Shown: one piece after another, positions 25,331-38,969 of the stretch
How the letters are laid out: every line of letters begins with the position of its first letter
Numbering within the stretch: position 1 is the stretch's first letter
Origin: Lates calcarifer
Lineage: Eukaryota; Chordata; Actinopteri; Centropomidae
NCBI RefSeq assembly: GCF_001640805.2
Contig: NC_066833.1
Location: 9,410,715 to 9,474,714 of the forward strand
Direction of reading: 5' to 3'
Length of the DNA: 64,000 nt
Program-made: the position numbers and the translations under genes
The notes under the pieces: generated by a model
The model's input: only the letters and a program-made list of their open reading frames with translations
What the model was told of the DNA's origin: nothing
Database searches by the model: none

Positions 25331-27305
25331 GTGCTAAAACTCACAAGCACAGTGGAAAATTGGCAACGGCAGTTCTCCTCATGTCTCCCTGTGTAGGTAT
25401 CTCAGATAATATCCTCGTGAAGTTACAGTAACCTGGTCGCTGTCACACGACAGTTCAGTTATCATTATCCAGGTAACCCTCAGTAACAACACATTTCACA
25501 GTGTCCAGTAAAACTGAAGCATGTTAGAGCAAAGGAATGAAATATAAGAAGCTGACGCTGAACAAATAAAGGGCAGGCGGTACACTTCTCTTCATCAGGC
25601 AGCTGGATGTGACTCGGATTTAAATAAGTTCCTGTGCTGCTTGAAATCACAGAGACATCTTTAATATTATTGTGGTCGACCAGTCGCCCCCTCTGGATCA
25701 GCTCCTGAACCGGCTCTAAAGTCCACATGCAGAGGCAGTAACAGCTTGTGGACTTCCAGGGAGAAGGCGTCTGTTCTTCCTCCTCAGCCCGAAACACTCG
25801 TACACAGAGACATTACACTGATGCTACCTCTGATGTTAGGAGTGTGGCAGCCAGCTGAGATAACACAGTTATAGTTTATTCAAGGAAAACACTTCGACCG
25901 TTTATTCACTTTTTTACTTTTTTTTACAGAAGTGGATGGTGCGACCTCATAAATTTAGTTTTAGTTAGTTAATCAAAAACAAAAACCACCACCACAACGA
26001 TGGAGACTCACAGAGCAGAGTCAGATCTTCTTACTGAGTTTGTTCTTGAGTGGAAAACACCAGGCAGAGAGTTAAAATCCTCTCCTGACCTGAGTTTGGT
26101 TAACGGCTCTGATTTGTGCTGAAAGCTGAACTCTCTTCTCTGAGGCCACAATGATTAGATTTTTGTTATTATTATTAATGTGCATGTATTTCAAGCTGTG
26201 GCTGAGAGGTGATGCCGGCGGGCCTCAAACTGACAGTCTATGAGCTGGGGAAGGTTTTTCTCTGTGTGAAGGGAGAATTTCTTTTCTGTTAGAGAGGTAA
26301 ATTTTTTAAAATGTTGTCAACTTCTCTGTGTATTTGTTTCTGTGTTTCAATATAACCAATGACACGGTAGCCTGCAGGTGTTATTATGTTTCTGTTTCAG
26401 CTGTCACACAGCAGCACCAGTATGAAGTAGTGCATTGATCGAGGCTCTCAATGCTCAGAACTGTACAACAGTGATGTAAGCCAGTTAGTCATCTGTGACA
26501 ATCAATCAAATCACACCTCTTTACTCATGTAGGCCTAGCTGTCTGAACAGAATTATAAAGATTTATCACATCTGTTCCCACATGGTCAAATACCTACGCA
26601 GCGCAGAGGCACAGCAGCAACAACCTGGAGTCGTTAACCAACCAGGATTTTAGCCGTAACGCTCGCCACGCTGGAAGACATCCGCATACACGGCCGTGAT
26701 ATCACCAACTTTTTGCTGACAAACAAGAATCGTGAGAGAGAGAGAGAGAAACACAGCGGGTTTTCTCCTGGCTTTGGTTTTAATGAGGTTTGTCAGAATG
26801 ACCGATTAAAACCTTCCATCACCCGCAGACTGTTCCCTCTCCTCTCCTCCCTCTCTCTGTTCCCTCATGTGCAGACTGTAAATAGAATCTGTCTCCATGA
26901 TCAGCTGAGGAATTAAATGTGCCCACTCTGGCCTCCAGTTTGCCTCCTGCTCTGCATAAATAATGAAATGTGTTTTCAGTGGCGACTGCGCCGTCGTAAG
27001 TCCTTTATACGATGCATCATGCTCCAGGTGTGAGGCCGTTTTTTTTCCTCCTGTCTTCAGTGACAGGTTTACAACATAATCTCTCCTTTTCCACCAAGAA
27101 CTATAAATACGATTCTCTGCTAATGAATTTTTACAGTGTTTTTGATACGAGGAGAAAAGAGGGGAAAGATATTTTGATACATTCATCATAATTACCACTT
27201 AATTTACACCTTTTCTTTTCTGGACTGAATCTACAGCCATGCTGCAGTCAGGCTCTACATGGCCACAGCTGTTCATTGAGCTACATGCTAACAGAGCAAG
27301 CATGA
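25331..27305. other. Noncoding sequence
   Basis: T-rich run at 25910-25926 and (GA)n at 26734-26749. The patch 26905-27060 (AATTAAATGTGCCC, CTGCATAAATAATGAAATG, GTGGCGACTGCGCCGTCG) is unique and looks regulatory. No gene recognised. Confidence 0.55.
26734..26749. repeat. (GA)8 microsatellite
   Basis: Uninterrupted GA dinucleotides. Confidence 0.9.
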
Positions 27306-27380
27306 GAGTGATTACAGTTCATCCTCAGGGGATCATGAATGTCTGAACCAGATTTCCTGGGAATCCAGTTCATTGTTTTC
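27306..27380 (+). repeat. Fragment of interspersed repeat family A (3' part)
   Basis: The succession ATTACAGTTCATCCTCAGGGG, ATCATGAATGTCTG, CCAGATTTCCTGG and AATCCA corresponds to the region of family A that lies downstream of the part seen at 12026-12225. Assignment is from memory of the consensus. Confidence 0.5.
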
Positions 27381-30300
27381 TCTTCCTTCTTGTTTTATGA
27401 TATATACTTAGATTTTTTTTTCTTTGTTTTGCATGTGTGGAGTGTATTTGGAGTGTGTCAGTATCAGATCTGCCGAGCCAATGAGGCAGAACACTTGAGG
27501 TAAATGAGAGAAGGCGACAGTGAGCAGAAACAGGTAGCTTATTGCCAGCGGGTTTCATTTCCTTTAAAGCTGTATGAATTGGATGTAAACTGTGACTCTT
27601 TGAAAGCTGAGCTTCATATTCAGCCACTTAGTTATCAAAGGAGCCTGAGCAAATTGCCTCTTAGTAAATAACTTCTTCTCTTCCTTTACAGGTGAATTTA
27701 ATCTATCTAAGACATAAGTAGTAGCAGAAGTAACATACAGTTCTTTTAGTGCGTTTCCCTCCTGATTAGTTTTGGTTTCATTTGTTGAGGTTTTGACATC
27801 GTCACCACTGAGTGAAAGGAATTTTGATTGTGGGAATTCAAAATAAACTTTTGAAAAACTCAGTTACAGCATCTTTTAGGTCAGTCGGGAAACCTCGAGC
27901 CACACAGACCGGGTGAAATGGTTTCACCTTTTTACCTTCAGCACAAAACAGCTCTTTCAAAGACCTTAAAACCTCAGCAAATAAAAGCGAAGCTAACACA
28001 TGGCCAGATGGAACGCCTTGTACAGAATTCACATTCACAGTTCACAGGGTAATTACAGATTGTGTGCGCGTGCACAGTCACATATGTTTCATGCACAGTT
28101 GTCAAGTGGGAGGGATTATTTCTGGTTCTGGAGATGAACATCACATTTTAACTTTCAGTTATCAGAACTAAAGATTCAGAACTGTGTTAGAATAAGTTGT
28201 TCTTTAGTCCGTTTTGGTTCTATTTGATGAAAATTTAAACCGGTGGTCAGAGCGTAAACCTACAGAAACATTACGTTATCAGATAATATCTGTGGATATC
28301 TGTCTGTTGGTGGTATTTCTGAAATCACCGGGTGAGTCTGTGCCTTGCTGTCAGACTCTCCGGGGTGACTCCACTTTGATGTGTGTTTTCTTAATTGATA
28401 AACCGGGAACGGGGGAAAAATAAATACATACATAAAAAAATGTCACGGACTAGAAAGATCAGAAATGCCCAGCCTCTCTCTGCCTGCCAGATTAAAGATT
28501 ATTCTGACTTGAAAGCTTGAATTTTACATTTGACCCAAATGTGTCTAAGAGCAAGTGGTTTCTGGAGGGTGGGATGGCAAGAATATTATTACAGCCTCTG
28601 TGATGAGGACGCACAGAGTGGTCCGGTAGCATCAGCATCTGTCACAAACCCTCCTTATCGCTCTTATCGAGCTGCAAACACGTCTCTCACATTAGCTAAG
28701 GTTTGCAAATAACGCCTTGAGAATTTGTGTTCTTTTCTTAACAAGCCTCCAGGCTCTGTACGAGGGAAAGTGACACCTTATCAAAGCTGAGCTGAGATAA
28801 AAGCAGCGACACCCCTGGCAACTGTTTGGGAGATATGCTGCTTTTCATTGGTGCCCACGGGGCCGTCTCGTCGTGATTCTGTCTATCACCTGCTTTACTG
28901 TATATCACACACAACTTCAGCAGCGAGGACGTTCAGCAGGAAGGAAAACACTGAATCTGGATTCTAAATATTTTGAAGGTTAATAAGTGTTTTGACAGTT
29001 TCTGAACATGATGTGCTGCTCTGGAAACCGAGACTGTTTTAAATAGCAGCAGCATCCTAATGACTAATTCATTAGACACTCCAAAATAAATTAATTGTGA
29101 CCTTAAAGCTGACGTGGCCCTGTAATGTTTAGGAAAATAATCAACAGGTGCATGAGCTAATGGCATATTTATTTATTGTGTCATTAATAAAAAGAGGAAA
29201 CTTTTAATTGAAACGTTCATGTTTAGAATAAATGTAGAAACTCAAGACTTAAAGGACCATGCCACAGATTTAGCGCTGCCTTCCTGTAACCCTGTCAGAC
29301 GTTTTCACCCACAGTCCAGACGACAGTTAAGTCTGATGTTTTGTGAAGTTTCTCTTTCTCCTCCTCCCTCTCTCCCTCCATCTTACTGTTTGTTTCATGA
29401 ATTGCAGATTTAATAAAACATCACGTAGAGGCAGAGGATCTAATTAGCTCGTAGCTGATATCAGTAGCACGAGGCTGTCGACTCCACATAAGATCTTAGC
29501 ACTGAGGAGGGATGCACACTGTGTAGGTTATTGTTATGATGATGATGAAGGTGCACACAGTTCCATTACACCTAATTTTACACAGCTCCCACCAAAACTG
29601 CCTAATAAAGCATCACCGCTGCTAAAGCCTATTTATAATTTGAGGTGATTTTTCCTTTAAAGTCATTACGGTTCAGGACTACACTGCAGGGCCCGGCTAT
29701 TCCCAGACTGCCGGTGTTGGCTTTGTGTTTAATGGGGCCTAAGGGTGTTACAATAAGATTAAATGTGGCCAGTCAGGGCACCTACTCATGTCACATAAAA
29801 AAGAACTAGGGCCGCGGTGCATGACATTTATGAGCTAGCTGGCCGAGCGCTGAGTGTTTGGGGATGCTGTTTGCTGTTTGCTGCAGGTGTCTGCTGCTGT
29901 GACAGCTGAGTGACTGATCGTAAAGTGAACAGGGTGTGTTGCGAGATAATTACAAACAAGAACATAAAGACAACAACAACAGCTACGCGTGCAGTATGCA
30001 TGAACCCGTACAGTGCAGATAACACGTGCTCACAGATCACTTTCAGTCAGGTCACAGAATTCTTGTTGGAGAATTTAATTATAGTCATTTGCAGCCACTG
30101 TGTCCATTTCACTGTGACACACAACCAGCACCTTCACACACCTGAAAATGCAGAGGTCATTAACACTACAGAATCCACAGAATTTATCACATGGTTAATT
30201 ACTGTAATTACAACATAATGTTATAGTGGCACTGAGAGAGGATGAGAAAGTGTTGGAACATGGTGTTTATTTTCTTGTAAGGAGGAGCTCTTATTTTACA

Positions 30301-32250
30301 CACTGAGTGAGAACGGCATCGTAACGTCCTCTGTGTTTGTCCTGATGATGTCTGGCTTATCTTAGACGTACAGCAACATCAGCTCTACAGCTTAATAAAC
30401 CTGATCTTCACATGAATTTCAGATGCTTTTCAGTCTGAAAGTGAACACGGAAAGAAGAAATGACTGTATCTGGTTCCTTTAAATATGAGAGGCTGGCAGA
30501 TGATCCTGCTGACTATTATGAGGAAGATCATTTCACTGTGGTAGTCGAATGTAATTTGACTAAATCAGATGGACGAGGCTGAGAGATAACACACCTCAGC
30601 ACAGTGGTGGTCTTCCTGTGGCTGACTGAGGAGGAAAACCTTTGTGGATCTCTGAGATCTTTAGATCTTTTCTTCTTTAGTGACCACAGTGAGATCTGAA
30701 ACAAAACTTTTTTATGTGACTTTGAAAATCCATACGATCAAAAACATAGATGGAAAATAAAAGCTAATGAATAAGAAGTGATAAATTGCACTTCTTATAA
30801 AAGATGTTGTGCATGAGCAATAAACTGAAGTTTGAGTGTGTGATTTTATGTCTTTATATTTAGGTTTGCATGTGTGCACATGCTAATTGCGCGCTGTAGG
30901 TCTGACACCCACACACACAGATGATTTCTGATATTACACACATGGTGTTGACAGAAAGGGAAGTCATCTGTCACTTTCTCCCTCCCACCAGGTGACAGTA
31001 ACACACACACACACACACACAGCTTTACAGACGACCTCTGCATCTCAAACACTGCACTGCAGTTCTTCTTAAACAGGTGTTTCAAGCTTAGATTCTGGAT
31101 GTATAGGACGTGTTTTCAGTGTTTTCATCTGGAGGTTTTTCTGAGGATCATGAGCCTTTATAACCAAACCACAGAGTTTAGTTTTGAGCAGCAGTTTTGA
31201 AACCTGCCAGCGTTTTAGAAGGCCACACAATGCCACATGTCAGACGTCAGTAAGAAGTCTTGATGTCCATGTGGAAGCGAGTGGTTGTGTTACCGGTGTT
31301 GTGTGTGGCTCCTGCTGTGGGAGCTGTGAGAATGGTTCACATTGTGAAGCCATTTTTGGGTGTGAGTGATGGTCGTCTCCTCAGTTTGTACGAACCAGTG
31401 GGTTCCTGCTGGAAAAAGCACAGCAGCATCAAACCACAGGGTTTCGGTAATAACCAGGAACTGTAAACGGTAAATTACACTCGGAACAAAAGGAGCGGCT
31501 CAGGTGGATGGTGGATGTGTTGTTGAGCCATTCCACACGATTTAACGGCCACCTCAGGAAGTACCCGCTCCTTTTTTGGCCTCTGCTCGCTGTTTCTCTC
31601 AACCCTCCTGCTTTTAACAACTTGCTCAAGTTTGACATTAAGTTCAGAGTGTGATTCCTGTTTGAACTCACACACACAGACGTGATTAAACGTGCTCTCT
31701 GAATTTTGCCTCCCACCTCTGGCAGGTTAGATATACAGGGAGGAGTGATGACAGCTACACTGCTACAACACCTTGCCATACATCTGTCAGCGAGTAAACA
31801 TGCACTCTCCAGTGACTTTCACATAATTGCCACATTGTGACTGACTAGATTTGCATAAGTAGATCTGATAAATCAGACGCTAAACTGAAAAAACCTGTGG
31901 CACTTATTGTTCCCTGCACTGTTCCTCTCGCACCACGCTCCTCGTGTGTGTGAGGTCAAGTGAAGAAGCTAAGGGGAAGTTTTATACTCCATTTCTTGCC
32001 GTGCAGCTTCCAGCATCTGTGACAGAAACAGACTTCCACCCATTTAATTTCTCCTGCAGAATCAGCAGTGCAGAGCTGAGCCAGCGCTCACGGATACATA
32101 CACAGTCCACCACATCTCCACTCAGTAATCAAGCAGCTCACATACACACATGTTTAACAGGAACATCACATCCTGTAACTTACATGGCTTCTCTTGATGA
32201 TTTAAAGGTGATTTACTGTTGTAATGGCACCAAGTCCAAGGTGAATCATG
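27381..32250. other. Noncoding sequence
   Basis: No gene. The patch 29560-29830 (CCTAATTTTACACAG, TTTATAATTTGAGG, GGGCCCGGC, GGGCCGCGGTGCATGAC) is unique and looks like a conserved element; it runs into three TGCTGTT-type units at 29865-29885. A (CA)n lies at 31001-31021. Confidence 0.55.
31001..31021. repeat. (AC)10 microsatellite
   Basis: Uninterrupted AC dinucleotides following CCCACCAGGTGACAG. Confidence 0.95.
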
Positions 32251-32272
32251 ATATATATATATATATATATAT
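32251..32272. repeat. (AT)11 microsatellite
   Basis: Eleven AT units, followed a few bases later by a second shorter TATATATAG stretch. Confidence 0.95.
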
Positions 32273-35060
32273 AACTTTAATATATATAGTATATGTGGCT
32301 CTATTCACAGACTAAATTCCAAACTGCTGCCATGAGCAGCTTTTAAAAGAAAGAAAAACAATGCGACAGAAGACGAGGAAGCAGTTTCCTGTGTCACCCC
32401 GTGTGCCCTCGTTACTGATTCACATCTTCAGGCTGGCTGGAAAATCTGGGAGGAAAATGTTAATGAGTAAACATTACCCTCAAACTACGGTCACCAAGGT
32501 GTTGTTGGGGAAGGCGCAAGCGTTTCCAGATGAGTAGCTAACTGACACAGTAAAACACTGGCCCAAGATGCTCTGAGGTATAATTGTGTGTAAACTTCAT
32601 CAGTGTGTTTGCTGAAAAGAGTGTATTCAGCAAACCTTCCCTGCATTTAAAAGTTGAAGTGGCCTTACAGCGCCCATATTACTGCCATTACTGGTGAGGC
32701 AGCCTTCTCCTGTTTGAGAAAGATCACTGCAGCTGTACAAACAGTCGATGTAGTTTCCTGGCTTTCATTAAAGTATCAGCAGTTTCAGGACCATGGAGAA
32801 CGCCTTCATCTACAGAGGGGAATCAGCACCAAGGACAGCTCCTCTGTTTTCTATTCAATTTTCTGTTCAGTCGACATGAGAGTGGATTCTTTGAATTTCA
32901 AAATGGGAAAAAAACACTTCTAAAGTCAGGGTGTATAAACTAAAATGAGAGCTCAGTCGGCTTTTTAATGTAATTATTATGCATCCCACAGATGCACTTA
33001 CCAATTTAAATTTAGCTGTGAAGCTTTGAGTTCTTGCTTAGTGATAATGGTGACAGATTCTTTGTAAGTCTTAAAGTCAGTGTGTCTGTGGCTTCATATA
33101 GAGGCAGACAGAAAAAGCAGGATTCTTATTTGGAGCCGGTGAGCGTCAGTTTTATGAGCTTATTGTCAGCTGCTGGGTTTTAGCAGCTGTAGCTAGCTAG
33201 CTGTTCAAGCTAGCATTAGCTTCATGAATGTTTGGAAAATTTTGTCTCCTGACTTTTTTGCTGCCTCCAGCTAACTCATGATAAAAACCCCTATAATATC
33301 CCAGCTGACTATTCAAACAGAACCTGCTCAGCTGCTTTTATTCTTAGCTTTAAGTGCTGATAAGATCCAGGACCGTCCTCCACACAGCATTCCACAATCT
33401 AATGCAGCTGTTAAAGGATGTGTTCCTTATCCTTGGAGGTTCTGCTGTTTGATGTCCATCAGTGTTCAATCAATTTATGACACTTTTTATGACGTTTTTG
33501 AGTGTGTGTAAAAGTCCCGTTCCTACCCCGTTACTCCAGCCTCTGATTGTGGTACATCACTCAAGCTGCAGGGCTGCATCAACCCCCCGTCCCGTCAAAC
33601 CCCGGCCACACGCTGAGGCCTGGGCCGCTCTCCACTCCCTCACTATATGGCTGCCTGGTGCGCGGCGCACACACACACATCAATTAGAGAAAGGTTACCT
33701 TGTGTTGCTGCTGGCTGGTTGTCCTCTCGGCTCCAACAGAGGCAGAGACTGAAAATATACGTGAGAGGAAGAGATGTCTTCTGTGGGCAATTTAATTCCA
33801 CTCTCTTACCCGCAATCTGCCCCCGCCCCTCCCACCACCAACACCATCATAACAGTCACTCCCTGTTTCCAATCAGGAGTGTTTTGATTTTCCGAAGGTC
33901 ACCTTCCAGCTCTTTGTTTCCTAAACAATAAGAGCGCAAACACAGAAGAGAAATGAATATTTACCTGGGAACTTTAGAGGAGGTGTGATTCTCACAAAAT
34001 GCTAATCTAAGTCAGAGTAATGAACTCCTCTGGGTTTCAGTGGTATTATTTAATTAGGCGTGGTGGTATTGGGTTCAGTATTTGTTTTGGGAGAGGGGTT
34101 GTGTTTATGCCACTGGATATTTACTGGAGCAGCGGAGGTTAAAATCTTAAGCCTGTCTTCTTCTTTGTTCATCAGATTAAACTTCCGTGCCACCACCACA
34201 GGCAACTGGTAAAACCGGCATCAAAGTATTAATTATAGAAAAGTGCTATTTGTAGCGAGGTTGGAGGGAACATGCATGTATGTGTGTGTTTGTATTTCTT
34301 CCTGTAACACGTGTGTGTGTGTGTGTGTGTGTGAGCACTAACAGGACTGACTGCCACCCTGTTTGTGAAATCCATTTCCAAAAGCTGGAGGGTTATCAAC
34401 ACACAGTGTTGGGGCAGGGATGGAGGTCGTAGCCCTTCGTTTCTTGAACACTTTTCCTTCACCTGAGTGACTGTGGGTTTAAGTCTGAGGTTTGCTTTTA
34501 AATGCTCCTGGACTACAACAAGGCTAAATCCTTTAAATGAATTCATTAGCTGGGTTTGTTAAGACCTGAGGAAAATGTGGTTTTATTGCTTTGAATGTTG
34601 ATACTTCTTTCTCTAATATCTTTATATATAAACTCTATGGTTGAGGTTAAATAAATAAACCCTTTAGTTACAGGTCTCCATTTACCTTTACCTTTCACAT
34701 CACTACATGAAAAGACCCTGAACACTGGCAGAGGATGTGAATGTGTGAACAAGCTGGAAATAAATCTTATAAGCTATTATCTAAATTATTTGTTGAATAA
34801 TGTATATAAATGCAGATCTCCATCTCTTTTTATCGGCTTCTTGAGGACATTGAAAATTAATGCAGCTTTGCCGACGTTGTCTTATGATTATTATAATTAC
34901 AATTAGTACGAACGTGCTGATTGTCAATCTGAAACACGTCAGGAGTGTTACATGCTGCTCTCCTCGGTTAAAGAAAGAGAAATCTCACGGCGGTTTTCTA
35001 AAAACTTTTCTCACGTTCGTATGAAAATCTTATTATGTTTCTGCCAAAAGCTCATCTTGG
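32273..35060. other. Noncoding sequence
   Basis: Contains a C-rich, CpG-containing block at about 33525-33760 with a short (CA)n at 33668-33679, TAGC-rich repeat-like sequence at 33185-33225, and a (GT)n at 34311-34333. No gene recognised. Confidence 0.55.
34311..34333. repeat. (GT)11 microsatellite
   Basis: Uninterrupted GT dinucleotides. Confidence 0.95.
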
Positions 35061-35074
35061 GGCTGACAAAGGTT

Positions 35075-35335
35075 GAGTGTGGGGCAAAGGGAAAGGAAAA
35101 AAGAAAAAGAGGAACATTCAAAAGAACTGGGAAACAATGGAGACACAAGGAATGAAAGAGGGTGAGTGGGATTTGAAAGAAAGATTAAAAGGATTGAGAC
35201 AGAGGCAGAGCAGAATAAAGCCTGAGAGGCTGACATGGCAACAACATTTTCATGTGAGCCAGCACACATCAAAAGTTATTGCTAAAAGCGAGAAGAAGAA
35301 AGAACAAAAAAAAAATTATGAGGGGGAGGAGGACG
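35075..35335. repeat. Strongly purine-rich (GA/A) tract
   Basis: The plus strand is dominated by G and A over about 260 bases, with runs such as AAAGGGAAAGGAAAAAAG and a nine-A run near 35308. This low-complexity composition explains the Lys/Glu-rich and Ser/Phe-rich open frames on the two strands. Confidence 0.6.
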
Positions 35336-35570
35336 ACAGCAGAGGACGTGGAGCTGCATTAGGGGCAGCGGCCCACAGGGGCGACATCAGGTAGACAGCA
35401 GAGGTCCACGTCTCAGGAGGCGGGACAGAAAAGGACGAGCGTGGACACATCTGTGTGGACGCAGCCAGCCGTGTGAGACCGACGGTCCGTGAGGTCACCT
35501 GTCAGGGTGGGGACTGCTGGGAACGGGGGGCAAGGGCAGCGCCGCAGGAGGCACGCACCGAGACAGGTGT
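35336..35570. promoter_or_regulatory. GC- and CpG-rich island-like block
   Basis: Composition changes abruptly from the purine-rich tract to GC-rich DNA with many CpGs (for example GACGCAGCCAGCCG, GAGACCGACGGTCCG, AGCGCCGCAGG). GACCGACGGTC is close to a palindrome. It could be a small CpG island or regulatory block; no splice donor or coding frame with family resemblance was found. Confidence 0.25.
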
Positions 35571-38500
35571 AGAGAAAAAAACAGAAACGGGGGAACAAAA
35601 GGTGAGACAGAATGGGAAACACATCACACACAGGGAGAATTCAGCGGGAAGAAATCAAACTTGTCTCCTGTGGTAATTTCAGTGTTATATATATAGATTT
35701 ATAGTGAGCGTAGAACATGTTCCAACTCATATTAACACACAGTCTGTCAGCCAAGACACGTGAGAACAGCAGCTGTTCGTGAAGCTTAGAGATGCTCGGC
35801 ACTGTGTCTCTGCAGATCTGGAACACAACAAGATAACATACATCACAGGAGAACTGCATATTAAATTATACCCACTGGTGTCTTACCGTCATTGCTGATG
35901 AATACATGTAGACTGGTGTTATTAAAATGTTCCAGGCTGCAGAAAGGACCTAGATTTCACTCATTCATCTGCTCCTAGATCCACACTGCACCCAACAAAC
36001 GTCCAGGTTCCAGGTTAGAAAGATGCATGCATGCATGCAGTAGCATTATTCTACCATATTCCATTTATTAATGATCATAAAGCACCTGCTTGTGGCACCT
36101 AAATTAACTGAATGTCTGTATTTAATTGTAACCAAACAACAGTTTGCATAATATTAAACACAGAGCTTTGGAAAATCAAACGACACACAAGGCACAGGAA
36201 GTAACCCTGTAGCCCTGTGGACCAGTATAGACACTTTCAAAGTGTTGATTAACACTGCTGTGATTTTGCTGTAAACTATGTCAAGCAATGTGCACTTCAA
36301 GGCAACTTTTGCACCTATAGGTCACACTGTGTGCTCAGACTGAAAATGTCCCACCATAGATTAGTGTTACAACAGGGAGAACATGTTAATCAGGCTCTGT
36401 TGGCACAGCCCTGAGCAGAGGTGTAATCAGCAAAAAATAACCAGCTGTGTGGGTGAGCAAAGCTTTTAAACTGAAGTCTAACAAGTCTGTGATGATGACG
36501 ACTTAAAAAAGACGAGGCACCTCGGCTCATATTTACATTTTCCATTAGTGACACATTCTCAGTGAATACCTTTTCTCAGAGTCCTGAAACGATGGCCACA
36601 GCATGAGAAGATCACTTTATATTTTTGTGCTGTTTTCTTACAGTGGTGCAGTGATAAATGAATCGTGTCCATTAGCTCTTAAACAGCTGTGTTAAGTGAC
36701 TAGACAGTAAAAAGAGTAAAACAGTGGAGGTGCAGCAAATGCAACAGAAGCTGATCTCTGCTGATGACTTACAGCATGTCAACAGGAAGTGGATAATGTG
36801 TGTGGTGGCATTTGAATGCCCTCTTTCCTTGGCCTTTCTTCACATGTAATTTCCCTGTTTGTCACAGTTATTCCACCGGTCAGTTCAGACTGACATTATA
36901 TGTGATATTTCATAATCACTCTCAAATTAATTACATCTCTGGAATAGGATCTGAATTTATTAACTGGCTGTAAAATGTATTCATTTACATAATTCAGTAT
37001 CGTTCACACTGCCCTCTCGTAAAAATAAAACAATCCCAGGGGTTGTGTGTTACGACCCATAATTTTATTGTTGCGCTTGCTTTTCCACGTCCTGGTGAAA
37101 TCATCAAACTATCAAAGGAGTCAGGTCTTCAGATAGAGGTCAGTGTGTGACTACATTATCTGTTAAGATTATTAATTCATTAGACAGCGACAGTATTCTC
37201 TGATTAACAGGAAAAATAACTGTAACTGAGCCAGAGTTTTCCTCAGAGGTTAAAAAAGGACGTCTGAAAATATTTTTTTAATAATTAGAAAATGTTTATT
37301 TACATTAAAAACTGACAGTTTGTTGTGTCTCTTGTAAGTCTCAGAAAGTAACAGTGGGTGCATGAATAAACACTGTAAATACTCCATAACACTGCTGTCC
37401 TTAAGGTCCCTCTATATTCAATATTCAATGAAGCACTTATTTGAATTGCTAATGTAATAATGATTAGTTCATCTTCAAACCAAGTAGCCAGTAGCTGCTA
37501 AACACCACTCCTGCTCAGAGACACAGGAGCACTTGGTGAATTACTGCCCCCTCCTTTAGTTATTTTTAGATTAACATGCTCTTTGACCCGGAACAGGAAG
37601 TCAGCAGTTTTATTCTCAGTATGCAGCCATGTTTTTGCTGAATAGTCTCAACATCCATCTGTTGCAATCCTTCTCTGTGTTTATGCCTTTGAAAGAATCG
37701 TCTGTTAATATTGGTTTAGCACAGGACACAGAGCGAAATCTGGACAGTAGTTTTTTGGAAGTGTATTTTGTCAAAGCCTTGTGTGTGTTGGTAACCTGTT
37801 AGCTTAGCCACATGCTTTGTTTGTTGTACTTGAGTCAAAAGATTAGCAGGACAGTAGTAAAGCACCAGGAGCTTGGACACAACATCCTGAGCCTCCTGGC
37901 TTACAGTACAGTTTTAATAGGAGTGGACATTTTAACTTAGAGCATTAATATTTAAGTAATGTCATCTTTTATTCTAAGAAATCAAACTTTTCATGCACTC
38001 GTGTTTGTTTTCTCTCATCTATAAGCAAAGAGTCTGTACAAATCTCATCATTCCTGAGCCTACATCTCTGCTCACCAGGTTAGAAAATTAGTAATTATAA
38101 TCAATAATCTCAGTAGGAGAGGCTGATTGCTCAGTAATTTAGATTTTGCCACACAGAGAGCTGGAGGATTCAGTGTGAGTGCAGGGAGCATTATTGCTAC
38201 CACAGGTGAGCTGGCGGTTGTGCCAGAGCTCCTCTGGGGAGGAGGCGGGTGATAAAGTGGCTGAGTGCTCTGGCCTACCTGTGACCAGGTTTTTGCTGAC
38301 TCGCCGGATGACAAAGTTGTAGAAGAAAAGTGGAAAACAACATTTGGATTTGTCACTGGGAAAAAAAAAATGCAGGGTGCGATGTCAGTTAAGTGGTTAC
38401 AGAAATTATTATGAAGGAAATGTGAGCTGACTTCAACAACATCAAAAATGGAGGATGGGACTTAGAGTGGATGAAATGTGTGCCAGTGGTGGAGAGGATG

Positions 38501-38965
38501 TTGATAATGTATTCCTTAATGTAGAGGATGGAGATGCAGAGTGAATTTATAATTCTCTTTTGGGAAACGTGCTGTATTGAAGGCAGCGACCGTTGATGTT
38601 TAAAGACTCTAAATGTAGCCACTGGTGTTTAAGAGTTATGCTGAGCAGCTTAAAGTGAATATTTACAGCACAGTCGCTGTTTCAGATTTTTGACACACAC
38701 CAGCAGAATTGGTACAGCTGCTGCTAATGAAGTACAAAGGTTAAGTTAATTACAAGTATTTGGGTTGTAGGTTGTTATTTGTCACATCAAGACACACACC
38801 ACACCACACATTTACTGTCGCTGGTGGAGTTTATTTTCTCTAGCTAGCCAGCTAATTAAAGTCTGGAGGAGAAATAAACATAGCTGCACTGGCCTCTGTG
38901 GTTTGAATAGTCTGTTGAACCATTGCTCTACTTTCCAGTGATTTCTGGCCAGTGACCTATAATCC
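35571..38965. other. Noncoding sequence with regulatory-looking patches
   Basis: No gene. (ATGC)4 lies at 36023-36038. The patch 36830-36990 includes AAATTAATTACATC and the patch 38080-38310 includes TTAGTAATTATAATCAATAATC followed by GC-richer unique DNA; both are the kind of sequence often conserved across vertebrates. An A10 run lies at 38361-38370. Confidence 0.5.
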
Positions 38966-38969
38966 TAAG

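Noticed and set aside
30981..31000. CCACCAGGTGACAG resembling a CTCF core
   Set aside because: One key G is replaced and a lone weak match is expected by chance in a window of this size.
31944..32315. 123-codon plus-strand frame ending in Tyr/Ile repeats
   Set aside because: Its end is translated from the (AT)11 microsatellite and the upstream part has no family resemblance.
35077..35394. Lys/Glu-rich 105-codon frame resembling a coiled coil
   Set aside because: Explained by GA-rich low-complexity DNA; no start or splice evidence.
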